Source: a virus
Length of the DNA: 26,368 nt
Reading direction: 5' to 3' (one strand)
IMG/VR virus record: IMGVR_UViG_3300025889_000826
Location: 1 to 26,368 of that record
Numbering within the stretch: position 1 is the first letter of the stretch; each line of letters starts with the position of its first letter. The notes beneath the pieces were generated by a model. That model was not told the origin of the DNA. It was given only the letters and a program-made list of their open reading frames with translations, and did no database searches. Position numbers and translations under genes: made by a program. This document shows positions 1 through 6,755 of the stretch, one piece after another.

Positions 1-122
1 TGCCGGAGCTGCTGGAGGTGCTGCGGCTGCTAGTGGATCTGCTGCCGGATCTGCTGGAGGTGCTGCGGCTGCTAGTGGATCTGCTGCCGGATCTGCTGGG
101 GGTGCTGCGGCTGCTAGTGGAT
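1..122. repeat. 42-bp tandem repeat, about 3 copies
   Basis: The sequence GGTGCTGCGGCTGCTAGTGG recurs at 17, 59 and 101 with a period of exactly 42. The period is a multiple of three, so each copy adds the same 14 residues to the minus-strand protein. The leftmost visible copy carries a GAGCT/GATCT difference and the array probably continues beyond the window. It is a coding minisatellite, not a CRISPR: there are no spacers. Confidence 0.9.
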
Positions 123-660
123 CATCTTGCTCAAATGTGGGTGACCCTGAAAGTTCTTTGATGCGTGATAATTCTTCTAAGAACGTTTTACCGCCCCTTC
201 CTGCATAAGGGGGGTCTAATTCAGAGTCGCCATATGGATCATCTAAACCTGAAGCAGCATGAGCATGTTGTGTCTTATGATCTCCGGGTACTTTATCTGT
301 GAAACCGCGCTCTTTGGCTTGTTTCATTAATTCTAAGTACCTTCTTTTGATTTCCATTCTAGTTTCTGTATCTAGATCACCCTGAACCATTAGTTGCTTT
401 AGTGATTTTAATTTTTCATACAAATCTTCAGGATCACGTAATTCTGTAGAAACTTCGGATATAGTAGCGCCGTTTTCTTTTAAAATCTCTAGTAAAGTGT
501 CATCGCCCTGAACTACGATTCCGTCTTCGGTTAAACCCACTACACCAGTATCGATTGCTTCACTTTCATTCAATTCAAACGAAAATGTATCGTGCAATTC
601 TATCTCACCGTCAGTATCATCGATACTTTCTAGCGTAGACAACAGTTCTCTTATATCCAT
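1..660 (-). CDS. acidic phage protein with Ala/Pro repeat tail (3' end off window)
   Basis: An open frame of 220 codons runs from ATG at 660 to the window edge, so the C terminus is missing. The first ~130 residues are acidic and helical. The N terminus (MDIRELLSTLES) resembles the short leaders seen on several other proteins here. Residues ~180-220 are three copies of a 14-residue Asp-Pro/Ala/Pro repeat (DPLAAAAPPADPAA) encoded by a 42-bp tandem repeat. An SD (TTTGGAG) lies about 8 bases before the ATG, and a TAAATA-type late box lies 22 bases further up. I do not recognise a catalytic domain. The late box, leader and low-complexity tail would suit a structural or head-internal protein, but that is inference. 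Confidence 0.8.
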   Translation of the reverse strand, partial: MDIRELLSTLESIDDTDGEIELHDTFSFELNESEAIDTGVVGLTEDGIVVQGDDTLLEILKENGATISEVSTELRDPEDLYEKLKSLKQLMVQGDLDTETRMEIKRRYLELMKQAKERGFTDKVPGDHKTQHAHAASGLDDPYGDSELDPPYAGRGGKTFLEELSRIKELSGSPTFEQDDPLAAAAPPADPAADPLAAAAPPADPAADPLAAAAPPAAPA

Positions 661-682
661 AAAAACACTCCAAAGTTATAGA

Positions 683-691
683 GTATTTATC
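683..691 (-). promoter_or_regulatory. T4-late-like box GATAAATAC
   Basis: GATAAATAC on the minus strand ends 22 bases before the ATG at 660 and overlaps the stop codon of the upstream gene. It matches the T4/cyanophage late -10 element (NATAAATA). Transcription would start near 677, leaving room for the visible SD. Confidence 0.5.
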
Positions 692-1925
692 AATTTGCTA
701 AGTCTTTTAAAAGATGGTTGTGTCTCTTTATAAAAATGAATCTTTCTTGCATGTAGTAAACATACGAAGGTACTTTATATACTTCATTTGGTAAGGGATA
801 ATATTTTTCAAAAGTTAGTAGTCTGTTGAAATTATGTTTCAATTTTGGTAAGAGTTTTTTATACAATTCATCATAATCACTGGGTTCTAAATTTTCATAC
901 TTTTTTAACTCTAATATTGTCTTTTCTATTCTTTCTTCAGTATTTTCTATACTGTCAAAAGAATAATCAAACAATTCTTCAAATAATTCAAAACCATATT
1001 CTTTAAGTCTAGCATGTATAGTTGCGTGACCTATTAATAAAAATGGTTTCATAAACAAGATAGGTCTAACAGTTTTTTCAGAAATATCTTTTATATCTAC
1101 AGTAGTTTCAAAAACAAGTTCTATAAAAGAACTCATGTATTCATCATTGGGAAAATTATCCATCTTAAGGCTGTAATCTCCTAAATGTTCTTTAAAAGTG
1201 AGTTTTTTCGGGGTCCAGTATTTGTATGAATAATCTGCAAATGGTCCACCGAGACATATATTTAACATACTTTTATCATTAATCAAATTATATTTTGCCA
1301 GCATATCTATGCCATAACATCTAAAATATTTTCCTCGTCGTATCATAGAAACAAATAAATTGGTTTTAGGAAATTTTATTAATTTGTCTATATTAATATT
1401 TAAATGAGAGAAATGTATAGAAATAGCAATATAAAACCATATGTATGGTATGCCGATAATCTTTATATATTTTTCATCGACAGTTTTATTCAATGAGTTA
1501 AGAAAACTCTTATCCGGGGAGGTTGTGTCAACGCCGGACAACATAGTTACGGATAAATTTCTATTAGCACATATTTTAATTAAAAATTCTTTAAACCATG
1601 TTTCATTTTTTACTACAATATCACGTATAGATGAATCCCTACAATGTATATTAAATTCTTCTATTCCAGCCCAAATAAAGTCTGTGTTAGAACTTTCACA
1701 CAGTAACTTTAGAACTTTTTCAAAAACTCTACATTGCATTTCATGTGCAGATTGAAGTCTAGTACTTCTTGGTTTAAACTTAATGCCCAGCGAATTGTTT
1801 CTAGGATATGGGTCATATTCGAATCCCCACGGACTAAGTACTATGAGTTTTCGTTTAGTTTTAGGTATTATTTTTTCTACATCAAAATTTTTAGGTAAAT
1901 GTTTTTTTAAACTGTCTGGAATCAT
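690..1925 (-). CDS. glycosyltransferase-like phage protein (paralogue of 18633-19880)
   Basis: 411 residues. The C-terminal half contains SEKTVRPI at ~285, then PFLLIGHATI, a GFELFEELFDYSFD segment and a final HNFNRLL. The same order (TEKIFKPI, PFIVLG, GFKTFNEFWNEEYDDI, YNFEHL) occurs in the 415-residue protein at 18633-19880, so the two are divergent paralogues. The [ST]EK-x-x-[RK]PI...PF-x-x-G pattern recalls the nucleotide-sugar-binding end of fucosyltransferase-type GT-B enzymes. The glycosyltransferase call rests only on that resemblance. The N-terminal half is unrecognised. No SD is apparent, and the start lies two bases after the stop of the HAD gene. Confidence 0.75.
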   Translation of the reverse strand: MIPDSLKKHLPKNFDVEKIIPKTKRKLIVLSPWGFEYDPYPRNNSLGIKFKPRSTRLQSAHEMQCRVFEKVLKLLCESSNTDFIWAGIEEFNIHCRDSSIRDIVVKNETWFKEFLIKICANRNLSVTMLSGVDTTSPDKSFLNSLNKTVDEKYIKIIGIPYIWFYIAISIHFSHLNINIDKLIKFPKTNLFVSMIRRGKYFRCYGIDMLAKYNLINDKSMLNICLGGPFADYSYKYWTPKKLTFKEHLGDYSLKMDNFPNDEYMSSFIELVFETTVDIKDISEKTVRPILFMKPFLLIGHATIHARLKEYGFELFEELFDYSFDSIENTEERIEKTILELKKYENLEPSDYDELYKKLLPKLKHNFNRLLTFEKYYPLPNEVYKVPSYVYYMQERFIFIKRHNHLLKDLAN

Positions 1926-1927
1926 GA

Positions 1928-2515
1928 CTATTTCTTTAAATAGGGTTTATATATCTTTTCTAATTTTTCTATGGTATTTCTTCCGGTACCGGGATCTTCA
2001 TATTGATCTTCGTGCTTTACCGGTATGCCGCCCGCTCCGCTCCACGCATTTAAGTATTTACCATAATCGTCTACTAAAACGTTGGGTCTGCCCCCATCCA
2101 TAGCATGTTTATATTTGTTGGCAGTAAAGATAGCAGAACCTGATGTTCCAGGATGATATTTATCTAACCAGTCTTTTTTGGCTTGTACACTTGCATCTTT
2201 AAAAGGTCCCCTTAGAGGAGCACTTAGTACGGTATAAGGTATCTTGTTATCTTTTAGCCAGCGTATGACTTCCATACCCCCACTTAGTGGTTCTAACTCG
2301 TAAAAAAAGTTATAAACTTGATCTCCACTACTATGTGCTAATTCTTCGATTTCTGATTCTTTATTGTTTATAGCCTTCCAGTGATCTACTCCTGAACGTT
2401 TACTCCAAGCACCAAAAAAATCGGCTTGAACACCGTCCATGTCCAAGAATAAATGAGGCATATCTTTCTTGCTTCCGGGTTCTTCGTCTTCCCGGATGAT
2501 CTCTTTAATTATCAT
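1928..2515 (-). CDS. HAD-family 5'(3')-deoxyribonucleotidase-like phosphatase
   Basis: 195 residues. HAD motif I is DMDGVQADFF (D25 nucleophile, D27 acid/base), motif II is TVLSAP (S98), and motif IV is VLVDDYG (D149/D150), as in cytosolic 5'(3')-deoxynucleotidases (NT5C type). The likely role is dephosphorylation of dNMPs or another small phosphate ester. The first 18 residues (MIIKEIIREDEEPGSKKD) precede the HAD fold and look like a capsid-targeting-type leader. An alternative start at M19 (2461) would remove them. A late box sits only three bases before the ATG and no SD is visible. The gene ends two bases before the next start. Confidence 0.8.
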   Translation of the reverse strand: MIIKEIIREDEEPGSKKDMPHLFLDMDGVQADFFGAWSKRSGVDHWKAINNKESEIEELAHSSGDQVYNFFYELEPLSGGMEVIRWLKDNKIPYTVLSAPLRGPFKDASVQAKKDWLDKYHPGTSGSAIFTANKYKHAMDGGRPNVLVDDYGKYLNAWSGAGGIPVKHEDQYEDPGTGRNTIEKLEKIYKPYLKK

Positions 2516-2518
2516 TAT

Positions 2519-2527
2519 GTATTTATT
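2519..2527 (-). promoter_or_regulatory. late-type box AATAAATAC close to start codon
   Basis: AATAAATAC is followed by ATA and then the ATG at 2515. If used like a T4 late promoter, transcription would begin at or beside the start codon, giving an essentially leaderless mRNA for the HAD gene. Confidence 0.45.
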
Positions 2528-2729
2528 ACTTCTGCCAGATCAAGAATTTGCAGAAATCTTTCTCTGATTTAAAATAAAAACGATAGATTCCTGATTCTCT
2601 ACCAGGATTATCAATTACAGAAAAGTTCCAATCATCATCACAATTGTCAGTAGTCCACTCTATTATCTTTTTTAAAGTGCCAAAATTTAAACTAATATCA
2701 GTATGATATTCATTCGTAGTGGGTAACAT
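2526..2729 (-). CDS. small conserved-looking phage protein, unknown function
   Basis: 67 residues from the ATG at 2729, chosen because AGGTGG lies five bases upstream. A GTG three codons earlier overlaps that SD. The 5' end overlaps the dCMP deaminase gene by 20 bases. The protein has a Trp-rich centre (IIEWTTDNCDDDWNFSVID) and a C-terminal FYFKSEKDFCKFLIW segment, suggesting a small compact alpha/beta fold. There is no TM segment or catalytic motif. I cannot assign a function. Confidence 0.65.
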   Translation of the reverse strand: MLPTTNEYHTDISLNFGTLKKIIEWTTDNCDDDWNFSVIDNPGRESGIYRFYFKSEKDFCKFLIWQK

Positions 2730-3126
2730 CAACACCACCTAGACGTAAGAAATCTAAACCCTTACTGTCTCTGTATTCATTTTTAAAATACAATTTGCTA
2801 ATGCCCGATTGATATATCAACTTAGCACATTCTAAGCAAGGAGCGTGAGTGCAAAACATTGTTGCTCCCTTGCTACTCTCTGTACTTTGACTGACCTTTG
2901 CTATTGCATTTGTTTCAGCATGTAGTACTTCAGGTTTAGTTTTTAGTTCACCCTCTACTTCATATTCACATATGTTTTCCCAACCGCTTGGCATACCGTT
3001 GTAGCCAGTAGCGATAATCTGATTGTCGCTAACGATCACAGCACCAACTTGTAATCTCTTAGCATAAGAGAGGCTGGCAGTTAGTTCTGCTATGCTCATA
3101 AAATAATCAATAAACTTTTTTTTCAT
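2710..3126 (-). CDS. dCMP/cytidine deaminase family protein
   Basis: 138 residues. The zinc/catalytic signature is complete: H69-A-E71 (LHAETNAI), then P96-C97-x-x-C100 (APCLECAKL). This is the dCMP-deaminase (ComEB/T4 gpcd) branch, which turns dCMP into dUMP for dTTP synthesis. At 138 residues it is somewhat shorter than T4 gpcd (~190), because the insertion between the two motifs is small. Its ATG overlaps the ferredoxin stop as ATGA (3123-3126), so the two are probably translationally coupled. The nearby HAD nucleotidase fits a nucleotide-pool module. Confidence 0.9.
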   Translation of the reverse strand: MKKKFIDYFMSIAELTASLSYAKRLQVGAVIVSDNQIIATGYNGMPSGWENICEYEVEGELKTKPEVLHAETNAIAKVSQSTESSKGATMFCTHAPCLECAKLIYQSGISKLYFKNEYRDSKGLDFLRLGGVDVTHYE

Positions 3127-3449
3127 TCTTCTATGTACTTCTTTTTGTCAGTAACTTCTCGCCATTCATCGGCGTCAGGTAATGGTTCTTTTTGTTTCCT
3201 GATGTTGGGCCACGCTAATGATTTTTCTGCGTTGAGTTTGATCCAGAAATCTATGTCTTTAGTGTTTTTATCATCGTCCATGACGATAGCGTCTACTGGA
3301 CATTCTGGTATGCAAACACCGCAGTCTATACATTCGTCTGGATTGATAACTAACATGTTGGGGCCCTCGTAGAAACAATCTACAGGGCATAGTTTTACAC
3401 AATCAGTAAATTTACATTTAATACAACTCTCAGTTACTATGTGTGTCAT
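3123..3449 (-). CDS. fdxA: FdxA-type 7Fe (3Fe-4S + 4Fe-4S) ferredoxin
   Basis: 108 residues, the usual size for FdxA. Cysteines follow the Azotobacter FdI pattern: C9, C17 and C50 are expected to hold the 3Fe-4S cluster; C21, C40, C43 and C46 the 4Fe-4S cluster; C12 and C25 are the usual extra cysteines. The characteristic VDCFYEGPN and [10 protein letters not shown] stretches and the FdxA C-terminal tail ([17 protein letters not shown]) are present. It is a low-potential electron carrier in the cytoplasm. SD GAGG lies six bases before the ATG. The gene overlaps its neighbours on both sides (20 bases upstream, ATGA downstream). A bacterial-type ferredoxin is an unusual phage gene; the redox partner is unknown. 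Confidence 0.92.
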   Translation of the reverse strand: MTHIVTESCIKCKFTDCVKLCPVDCFYEGPNMLVINPDECIDCGVCIPECPVDAIVMDDDKNTKDIDFWIKLNAEKSLAWPNIRKQKEPLPDADEWREVTDKKKYIEE

Positions 3450-3843
3450 CCACAGCCTCTTTTTGAATCTTGCCTTTTACAGCCCACATTATTTCATCAC
3501 CATTTATTAGTTGGGCTATAGGAATTTTCCTGTTACCTGTACCTTCATTTAACTTCTCGGCTATTTCTTGAAAAGAATTTCCCTGACATATAAACTCTTC
3601 TTCAACATTGTCATAAGCATAATAAGAGTTTCCATGCTTTTCTAAGACAAGAACAGTAGCCTCAGTTGCTTGATTTTCTTTCAACCATTTTTCAGGATTT
3701 TCTATTAATATAATTTTTTCTTCATAATCGTCTTTGATATCTCGCATAAATTCTCTTAGTTTAGAAATATTTTGATATTCCATATATGCTCTTCCCAAGA
3801 ACCAACCTGCGAGAAAAATCATGATAGTGTCTATGATAGTCAT
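3430..3843 (-). CDS. membrane-anchored phage protein, unknown function
   Basis: 137 residues. One N-terminal hydrophobic segment ([19 protein letters not shown], residues ~2-20) is followed by a charged cytoplasmic-type domain with a [14 protein letters not shown] beta-hairpin-like stretch and [18 protein letters not shown]. The gene has no SD. A TCTAAATAA box, which includes the stop codon of the cupin gene, ends four bases before the ATG. The 3' end overlaps the ferredoxin by 20 bases. I do not recognise a family with known function. Confidence 0.75.
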   Translation of the reverse strand: MTIIDTIMIFLAGWFLGRAYMEYQNISKLREFMRDIKDDYEEKIILIENPEKWLKENQATEATVLVLEKHGNSYYAYDNVEEEFICQGNSFQEIAEKLNEGTGNRKIPIAQLINGDEIMWAVKGKIQKEAVDDTHSN

Positions 3844-3847
3844 AATA

Positions 3848-3855
3848 TTATTTAG
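3848..3855 (-). promoter_or_regulatory. late-type box CTAAATAA close to start codon
   Basis: CTAAATAA, then TATT, then the ATG at 3843. The box coincides with the end and stop codon of the cupin gene, so part of the match is forced by coding. It is listed because the spacing matches the other start-adjacent boxes. Confidence 0.3.
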
Positions 3856-4315
3856 ATGTAACTAATTCTGCCCAATTATCTACACAAACATCGTGTCTTA
3901 TCCACTGGTTGTCAACTAGAAATCCCCACTCTCTTCGCTGCGGACCCATAAAAAATAATGTAGTAGCGGGTTCTTCATTTTTTAATTCTAGCCAATGATA
4001 CTCAGTAGCATTCCTGTAAATTACAGAACCTGGTCCCCTCCATGTCCTGCTGTCACCTATCACTTTACCATTCATATATACTGGAGTGTGTTCGTAATAT
4101 CCACCTGCTAGTATAACAGTACAATAAGCCCAAGGATGATCATGAAATATAGGATCGTCACTTCTTACTATCTTGTGTAATACAAGATTAAAAGGAAACA
4201 ACGTTCTGTTTTTCAAAAATAAATAATACCGGTGAAGATAATCTTCACCGGTACGTCTGTCGGGAATAATGCGATACCGACCAATTTTAGAAAAGAACTT
4301 TGTTAGATATTTCAT
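3848..4315 (-). CDS. cupin-fold protein (RmlC-like)
   Basis: 155 residues. The double-stranded beta-helix signature is visible: H-D-H-P-W with H58 and H60, the glycine-rich GGYYEH with E75, and a late histidine in ATEYHWLEL (H107), giving a plausible metal site. Such small cupins are common in T4-like marine phages, and their substrate is not known. The start lies only six bases after the U-tract of an intrinsic terminator. No independent SD is visible, so expression may depend on read-through or on a start further in. Confidence 0.75.
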   Translation of the reverse strand: MKYLTKFFSKIGRYRIIPDRRTGEDYLHRYYLFLKNRTLFPFNLVLHKIVRSDDPIFHDHPWAYCTVILAGGYYEHTPVYMNGKVIGDSRTWRGPGSVIYRNATEYHWLELKNEEPATTLFFMGPQRREWGFLVDNQWIRHDVCVDNWAELVTSK

Positions 4316-4320
4316 TCTTT

Positions 4321-4349
4321 AAAAAGAGGCGGGTCTTAAGGTGCCCGCC
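4321..4349 (-). terminator. rho-independent terminator after the HTH gene
   Basis: On the minus strand GGCGGG (4349-4344) pairs with CCCGCC (4333-4328) across a 10-base loop, followed directly by TCTTTTT (4327-4321). A GC stem plus U-tract just downstream of the HTH stop codon is a textbook intrinsic terminator. Confidence 0.85.
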
Positions 4350-4378
4350 ATATTTTCAACCTTTTCCTGTCTAATATA

Positions 4379-4645
4379 TTAGACGGGAAGACCCATAGCC
4401 AAAGCACGATAGCCAGCGGCTACTACTGCACGGCTAGGAGTGCCTAGACGATACTTAGTAGAAACACGGCCCTTCGTGTCTGTGTGCCTATTTCCATAGA
4501 CAGCATATCCCGCGAAGCGGAGATCGCTTACAGTTGCAGTCGGATTGGCGATACCAAAACGGCTAGCAATCTGCTTTGAGGTCAGTTCCTCACCATTACG
4601 CAGAGCCTCTAGAAGGCGTGCCTGCTTAGTTGTGTTATTTGTCAT
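4379..4645 (-). CDS. small helix-turn-helix DNA-binding protein
   Basis: 88 residues from the ATG at 4645. Residues ~5-45 form a winged-helix/HTH-like unit (LLEALRNGEELTSKQIASRF, then NPTATVSDLRFAGYAVY), followed by a beta wing (TKGRVSTKYRLG) and a short C-terminal helix. It is probably a phage transcription regulator. AGAGG lies 10 bases before this ATG. An in-frame ATG at 4693 was rejected because it overlaps the -10 box of a sigma70-like promoter. With its own promoter and terminator the gene is an isolated transcription unit. Its target is unknown. Confidence 0.8.
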   Translation of the reverse strand: MTNNTTKQARLLEALRNGEELTSKQIASRFGIANPTATVSDLRFAGYAVYGNRHTDTKGRVSTKYRLGTPSRAVVAAGYRALAMGLPV

Positions 4646-4691
4646 ACTCAATTTTCCTCTTAGAAATGCGTTGTTCTTACAACGTATTGAC

Positions 4692-4720
4692 ATAATACTT
4701 TATGTAGTGCTTGTAAGCAA
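4692..4720 (-). promoter_or_regulatory. sigma70-like promoter of the HTH gene
   Basis: TTGCTT (4720-4715), a 17-base spacer, and TATTAT (4697-4692) on the minus strand. Transcription would begin near 4685, giving a ~40-base leader with the SD. The -10 matches 5/6 and the -35 matches 3/6. Confidence 0.55.
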
Positions 4721-4755
4721 CTGAATTGGTTAAACAAATTAGATGATGTTACCAT

Positions 4756-5016
4756 TTAACTGAAAAATATTCTTAGCAAGCCGCCAGATAGCGTCATAGC
4801 AGCAACACCGTTGACTAACTGTATAGCACGATCATTCCATCGGAAGCCAACCCACCACCACATCAAACATCCTAGCCAAGAACAAAACATATCTACCCAT
4901 GCGTACTCTGTCACTCCGCTGGCTCTAACAGAGATGGCAAACAGCATCAAAATACTTCCCATCCATTTAACATACCAGGTAATGTCTTGTTTTGGTGTAG
5001 TTGATTCAGTTTTCAT
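4756..5016 (-). CDS. small polytopic membrane protein of phage type
   Basis: 86 residues. After a short polar N terminus there are about three hydrophobic segments: WYVKWMGSILMLFAISV, then WVDMFCSWLGCLMWWWVGF, then NGVAAMTLSGGLLRIFF. A WNDRA motif lies between the last two. The 'WYVKW...WNDR' layout is familiar from small membrane proteins of T4-like marine phages, all without assigned function. A strong SD (AAGGAG) lies eight bases before the ATG. The gene overlaps the end of the MazG-like gene by 11 bases and is the last member of the run behind the promoter at 6756-6784. Confidence 0.8.
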   Translation of the reverse strand: MKTESTTPKQDITWYVKWMGSILMLFAISVRASGVTEYAWVDMFCSWLGCLMWWWVGFRWNDRAIQLVNGVAAMTLSGGLLRIFFS

Positions 5017-5272
5017 TCTTATTACTCCTTAGGTGTACAGAATATTTGTCTAGTTTTTTCGATTTATCTTCCGCATAAGAAAAAAGATCATCAATATTGA
5101 TGATCTTATCTTCATGTAAGAACCTAAGTAAACAAAGAAAATCACCCAATTCTTTTTCTAATTGTTTGATATTTTTCTTTTCTAGGCCAAATCTCTTGAT
5201 CTTGCTTATCGCTTGTATTACCTCAGCACATTCTTCTTGCAAGATAGTTAATATTTCTTCTTCTCTATTCAT
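5006..5272 (-). CDS. MazG-like nucleotide pyrophosphohydrolase
   Basis: 88 residues, all-alpha. The metal-binding signature of the MazG/dUTPase-2 superfamily is present: E-E-C-A-E in ILQEECAEVIQAI (residues ~11-23), then ELGDFLCLLRFL (~41-52) giving the ExxD half. Relatives hydrolyse NTPs or dNTPs to NMP plus pyrophosphate. Phage versions are thought to trim nucleotide pools or lower host ppGpp, but that is family knowledge and not shown here. Its ATG overlaps the preceding gene by eight bases. Confidence 0.65.
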   Translation of the reverse strand: MNREEEILTILQEECAEVIQAISKIKRFGLEKKNIKQLEKELGDFLCLLRFLHEDKIINIDDLFSYAEDKSKKLDKYSVHLRSNKNEN

Positions 5273-5615
5273 TTAATGGATCATCGTTGTTATCATCTAT
5301 ATATTCTTTTTGAAGGTCATCAGCAGGAAATCTTTTCTCATATTCCTCTAGCCATGAGTCAGGATCTACGTTATCTTCCTTAATAGCCTTTCTCAGGGCA
5401 TAATTCTCTTTGCAATATTCTTCAAAAAGACCAAAGGCGCTTTCAAACTTTACTTCATAAAGTTCTCGGATACCAATAAGCATATTTGCTACCTTATCAT
5501 ATTGCTTGGGATCCATTGATCCCTTTTCAAGATAGTTCAATACGTGATCCAAATCTTTTGTTACGTTCCAGCAATCTAAGATTGCTTGTTCTAAGTCAAA
5601 TACAACATCACTCAC
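5265..5615 (-). CDS. conserved-type phage protein, unknown function
   Basis: 116 residues, acidic and mostly helical, with an AILDCWNVTKDLDHVLNYLE N-terminal helix and NMLIGIRELYEVKFESAFGL in the middle. It is of a type found in T4-like cyanophages with no known function. It starts at GTG (5615), supported by AAGGAG seven bases upstream. The GTG overlaps the stop of the preceding gene as GTGA, so translation is probably coupled. It belongs to the early-type run 6744 to 4756. Confidence 0.8.
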   Translation of the reverse strand: MSDVVFDLEQAILDCWNVTKDLDHVLNYLEKGSMDPKQYDKVANMLIGIRELYEVKFESAFGLFEEYCKENYALRKAIKEDNVDPDSWLEEYEKRFPADDLQKEYIDDNNDDPLNE

Positions 5616-5857
5616 TTCTGTTCTCCTTTACGAACTCTAGTACTTTTAACCGCTTTCTTTCTCTTTCTACTAGTTTTTTTCTTTGCTTGCGGAGGTGGTA
5701 ATTCTAAGAATTCTACTTTCTTTGGTGGCAAATCAAAGATAGCAGTCTTAGATTCTTTCTTGTACCACAACTTGTAGCCAAGCAAAAGTCCCGCACCAAA
5801 TGGTATTACCCAAAAAACTACACCTGCTAGTATGAAACTAACTAGGTTACTAGCCAC
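5612..5857 (-). CDS. single-pass membrane protein with basic tail
   Basis: 81 residues from the GTG at 5857, chosen because AGGA lies six bases upstream and because the upstream in-frame ATGs (5911, 5893) would overlap the neighbour by up to 62 bases. Residues ~3-28 form one long hydrophobic segment. The C-terminal half is proline-rich (DLPPKKVEFLELPPPQAKKK) and then strongly basic. This suggests an inner-membrane anchor with a cytoplasmic nucleic-acid-binding or acidic-partner-binding tail. No family recognised. Confidence 0.7.
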   Translation of the reverse strand: MASNLVSFILAGVVFWVIPFGAGLLLGYKLWYKKESKTAIFDLPPKKVEFLELPPPQAKKKTSRKRKKAVKSTRVRKGEQK

Positions 5858-6269
5858 GGCGCATCCTAGAAATCTCTTGCATTTGCTGTTCATCGATAAC
5901 CGGAACAGCATTTGACTTGTGCATAGTAGCGATACCGCGCACTAAAGTACCTGTGTATTGCATACTCTCATTACGATAAGTGTTACCTGTGTTAGTAGAG
6001 AGGCTAGGATATGCTTTCCTATGATCAGACATAGTAGGCAAACTTGTTGACAAGTGCTCGGGCTTGCTAACTGTATTAGACTTTTTCTTGCGGCCTAATC
6101 TGTAGTCACAATATTCTTCAAAAGAAATTTTGGGCAGTCCTTGACGTTTTTGATCGCGGTTGTATTCTTGCCAATCAAGTTGCCATTCATTATGCTTAGC
6201 CTTAGTCATCTTAAACTTAGGCTTGCGATTACTAAGAGTGCTAACACCCCTCAACAGATGCATAGTCAT
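5850..6269 (-). CDS. conserved-type phage protein, unknown function
   Basis: 139 residues. The N-terminal part is basic and rich in Trp/Tyr (WQLDWQEYNRDQKRQGLP, then FEEYCDYRLGRKKKS). The middle is Ser/Thr-rich and probably disordered. The C terminus is compact (GTLVRGIATMHKSNAVPV...ISRMRRG). An N-terminal LLRGVSTL and a C-terminal TMHKSN...ISRMRR are shared with hypothetical proteins of T4-like cyanophages as far as I recall. The function is unknown. No clear SD. It starts three bases after the SWIM-protein stop. Confidence 0.75.
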   Translation of the reverse strand: MTMHLLRGVSTLSNRKPKFKMTKAKHNEWQLDWQEYNRDQKRQGLPKISFEEYCDYRLGRKKKSNTVSKPEHLSTSLPTMSDHRKAYPSLSTNTGNTYRNESMQYTGTLVRGIATMHKSNAVPVIDEQQMQEISRMRRG

Positions 6270-6272
6270 AAC

Positions 6273-6605
6273 TTACTTTATCACTTCTTTGAGATGTTTG
6301 CAAGCACCGCGGAACTTAAAGCCCGGGCAAGTACAAGTACCCTCATTGGGATCTACAAAATAAGTGTCACCCTTACTGCCCACTATCTTGATCAATTCGG
6401 GCGAAGGTTTGACATCACCAAACGGATTCTTAGATAGTTCCTTGAACTTCCTGCGGGCCCTATCCAAACGCATGGGAGCCTTGAAGTATAAGGGCTTGCC
6501 CTTACCGTGAGGTATGTAAGCATGAGCCTTGTCACCATCCAGTAGGTAGATATGGTTGGGCTGGAAGTCCATGTCCCATACCGTTATCTCTTGTACTGCA
6601 ATCAT
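6273..6605 (-). CDS. SWIM zinc-finger protein
   Basis: 110 residues. The C terminus carries a SWIM motif, C-x-C-x(n)-C-x-H: C-T-C-P-G-F-K-F-R-G-A-C-K-H at residues ~91-104, which should bind one zinc. SWIM domains mediate DNA or protein contacts. The N-terminal ~70 residues are an unassigned beta-rich domain with a basic helix (RLDRARRKFKELSKN). GGGG lies about seven bases before the ATG. It follows the 44-residue membrane peptide by four bases in the same early-type unit. Confidence 0.8.
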   Translation of the reverse strand: MIAVQEITVWDMDFQPNHIYLLDGDKAHAYIPHGKGKPLYFKAPMRLDRARRKFKELSKNPFGDVKPSPELIKIVGSKGDTYFVDPNEGTCTCPGFKFRGACKHLKEVIK

Positions 6606-6609
6606 TAGT

Positions 6610-6744
6610 TTACCCCAATAGATAAAACAGATAGTACACGATAGACAAGATAATTACGAATGGTATGGCTAGCATGATCAATGACCATGACGCGACCAGT
6701 GACCAAATGTAAAATCCAGCAATAATTTTTTTAAAAGATTCCAT
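6610..6744 (-). CDS. 44-residue hydrophobic membrane peptide
   Basis: ATG at 6744 to TAA at 6610. After a short basic start (MESFKKI) nearly the whole peptide is hydrophobic (FYIWSLVASWSLIMLAIPFV, then IILSIVYYLFYLL), enough for one long or two short TM helices. TAGGA lies four to five bases before the ATG, and the perfect sigma70 promoter at 6756-6784 is immediately upstream, so it is the first gene of that early transcript. Unknown function. A small membrane peptide expressed first could act on the host envelope, but that is a guess. Confidence 0.65.
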   Translation of the reverse strand: MESFKKIIAGFYIWSLVASWSLIMLAIPFVIILSIVYYLFYLLG

Positions 6745-6755
6745 AATGTCCTACA

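Noticed and set aside
1-122. CRISPR-like array
   Set aside because: The copies are contiguous with no spacers and in frame with a protein.
1441-2103. plus-strand open frames
   Set aside because: Antisense to the glycosyltransferase-like and HAD genes, which show clear motifs; no start signals.
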